A program made the position numbers and the translations under genes. Source: Pseudarthrobacter oxydans (GTDB taxonomy: Bacteria; Actinomycetota; Actinomycetes; Actinomycetales; Micrococcaceae). From it: a stretch of 64,000 nt of DNA. The notes below the pieces were generated by a model. That model saw nothing but the letters and a program-made list of their open reading frames with translations. It had not been told where the DNA came from and did no database searches. Location: contig NZ_CP139438.1 in the NCBI RefSeq assembly GCF_034258515.1, positions 310,001-374,000 of the forward strand, read 5' to 3'. Positions 63,991 to 64,000 of this stretch are shown here, piece by piece. Each line of letters starts with the position of its first letter. The first letter of the stretch is position 1.

Positions 63991-64000
63991 CGGCGGTTGT

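Overview
The window is a high-GC actinobacterial chromosome segment. Gene order and protein sequences fit the Micrococcaceae, most likely Arthrobacter or Pseudarthrobacter. Supporting signs are the block dacB, DUF2342 metalloprotease, tilS, hpt, ftsH, folE-folP-folB-folK, DUF3180, PH-domain pair, panC; the block lysS, lsr2, clpC; the actinobacterial FtsH protease motif HEGGH; and many short-leader or leaderless starts. The genus is inferred from recall of family sequences, not from a search.

Layout. 1-9.4 kb: 3' part of serS, a DUF559/AbiEi-type gene lying between two related palindromes, a HAD phosphatase, a histidine phosphatase, a SatD-like HTH protein, phosphoketolase, a DUF429 protein and a type-B carboxylesterase. 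9.4-23.9 kb: core housekeeping block with pyrophosphatase, D,D-carboxypeptidase, tRNA-Ile lysidine synthetase, hypoxanthine phosphoribosyltransferase, FtsH, and a tightly overlapping folate, PH-domain and pantothenate operon. 24.1-26.2 kb: two GAF-ANTAR regulators flanked by two related genes for ~88-residue proteins. 26.4-35.7 kb: a TetR gene and a LacI-controlled maltodextrin locus (malEFG, two GH13 enzymes, two LacI-type operators, no malK). 35.7-38.0 kb: DJ-1/PfpI protein and a DHA2-type MFS exporter. 38.1-49.5 kb: a urea or guanidine degradation operon (APC permease, two DUF1989 proteins, biotin-dependent urea/guanidine carboxylase, allophanate hydrolase) with a divergent TetR gene, bracketed by two related alpha/beta hydrolases. 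49.6-55.2 kb: lysS, a 58-residue membrane protein, lsr2, a membrane protein, clpC. 55.5-64 kb: S9 peptidase, ArgA-like acetyltransferase, dhaKLM, small protein, lipoprotein, mutY, and an anchored secreted protein.

How the genes work together. The mal locus imports maltodextrins and cleaves them inside the cell, and both divergent promoters carry LacI-family operators. The carboxylase operon takes urea, or guanidine through carboxyguanidine, to ammonia and CO2 via allophanate. DhaKLM phosphorylates dihydroxyacetone using the PTS. The fol-panC run is a cofactor superoperon with repeated ATGA/GTGA junctions.

The most unusual signal is in the clpC-S9 peptidase intergenic region. Two divergently oriented hairpins share a 20-nt apical loop (16/20 identical). 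Their 6-bp inner stems differ at four of six pairs yet both remain fully complementary, as expected for a structured RNA or a REP-like single-stranded DNA element. Other notable signals are the palindromes flanking the DUF559 gene, a nested inverted-repeat leader ahead of the carboxylase operon, and a long-range inverted repeat that could hide the MFS ribosome binding site in read-through transcripts.
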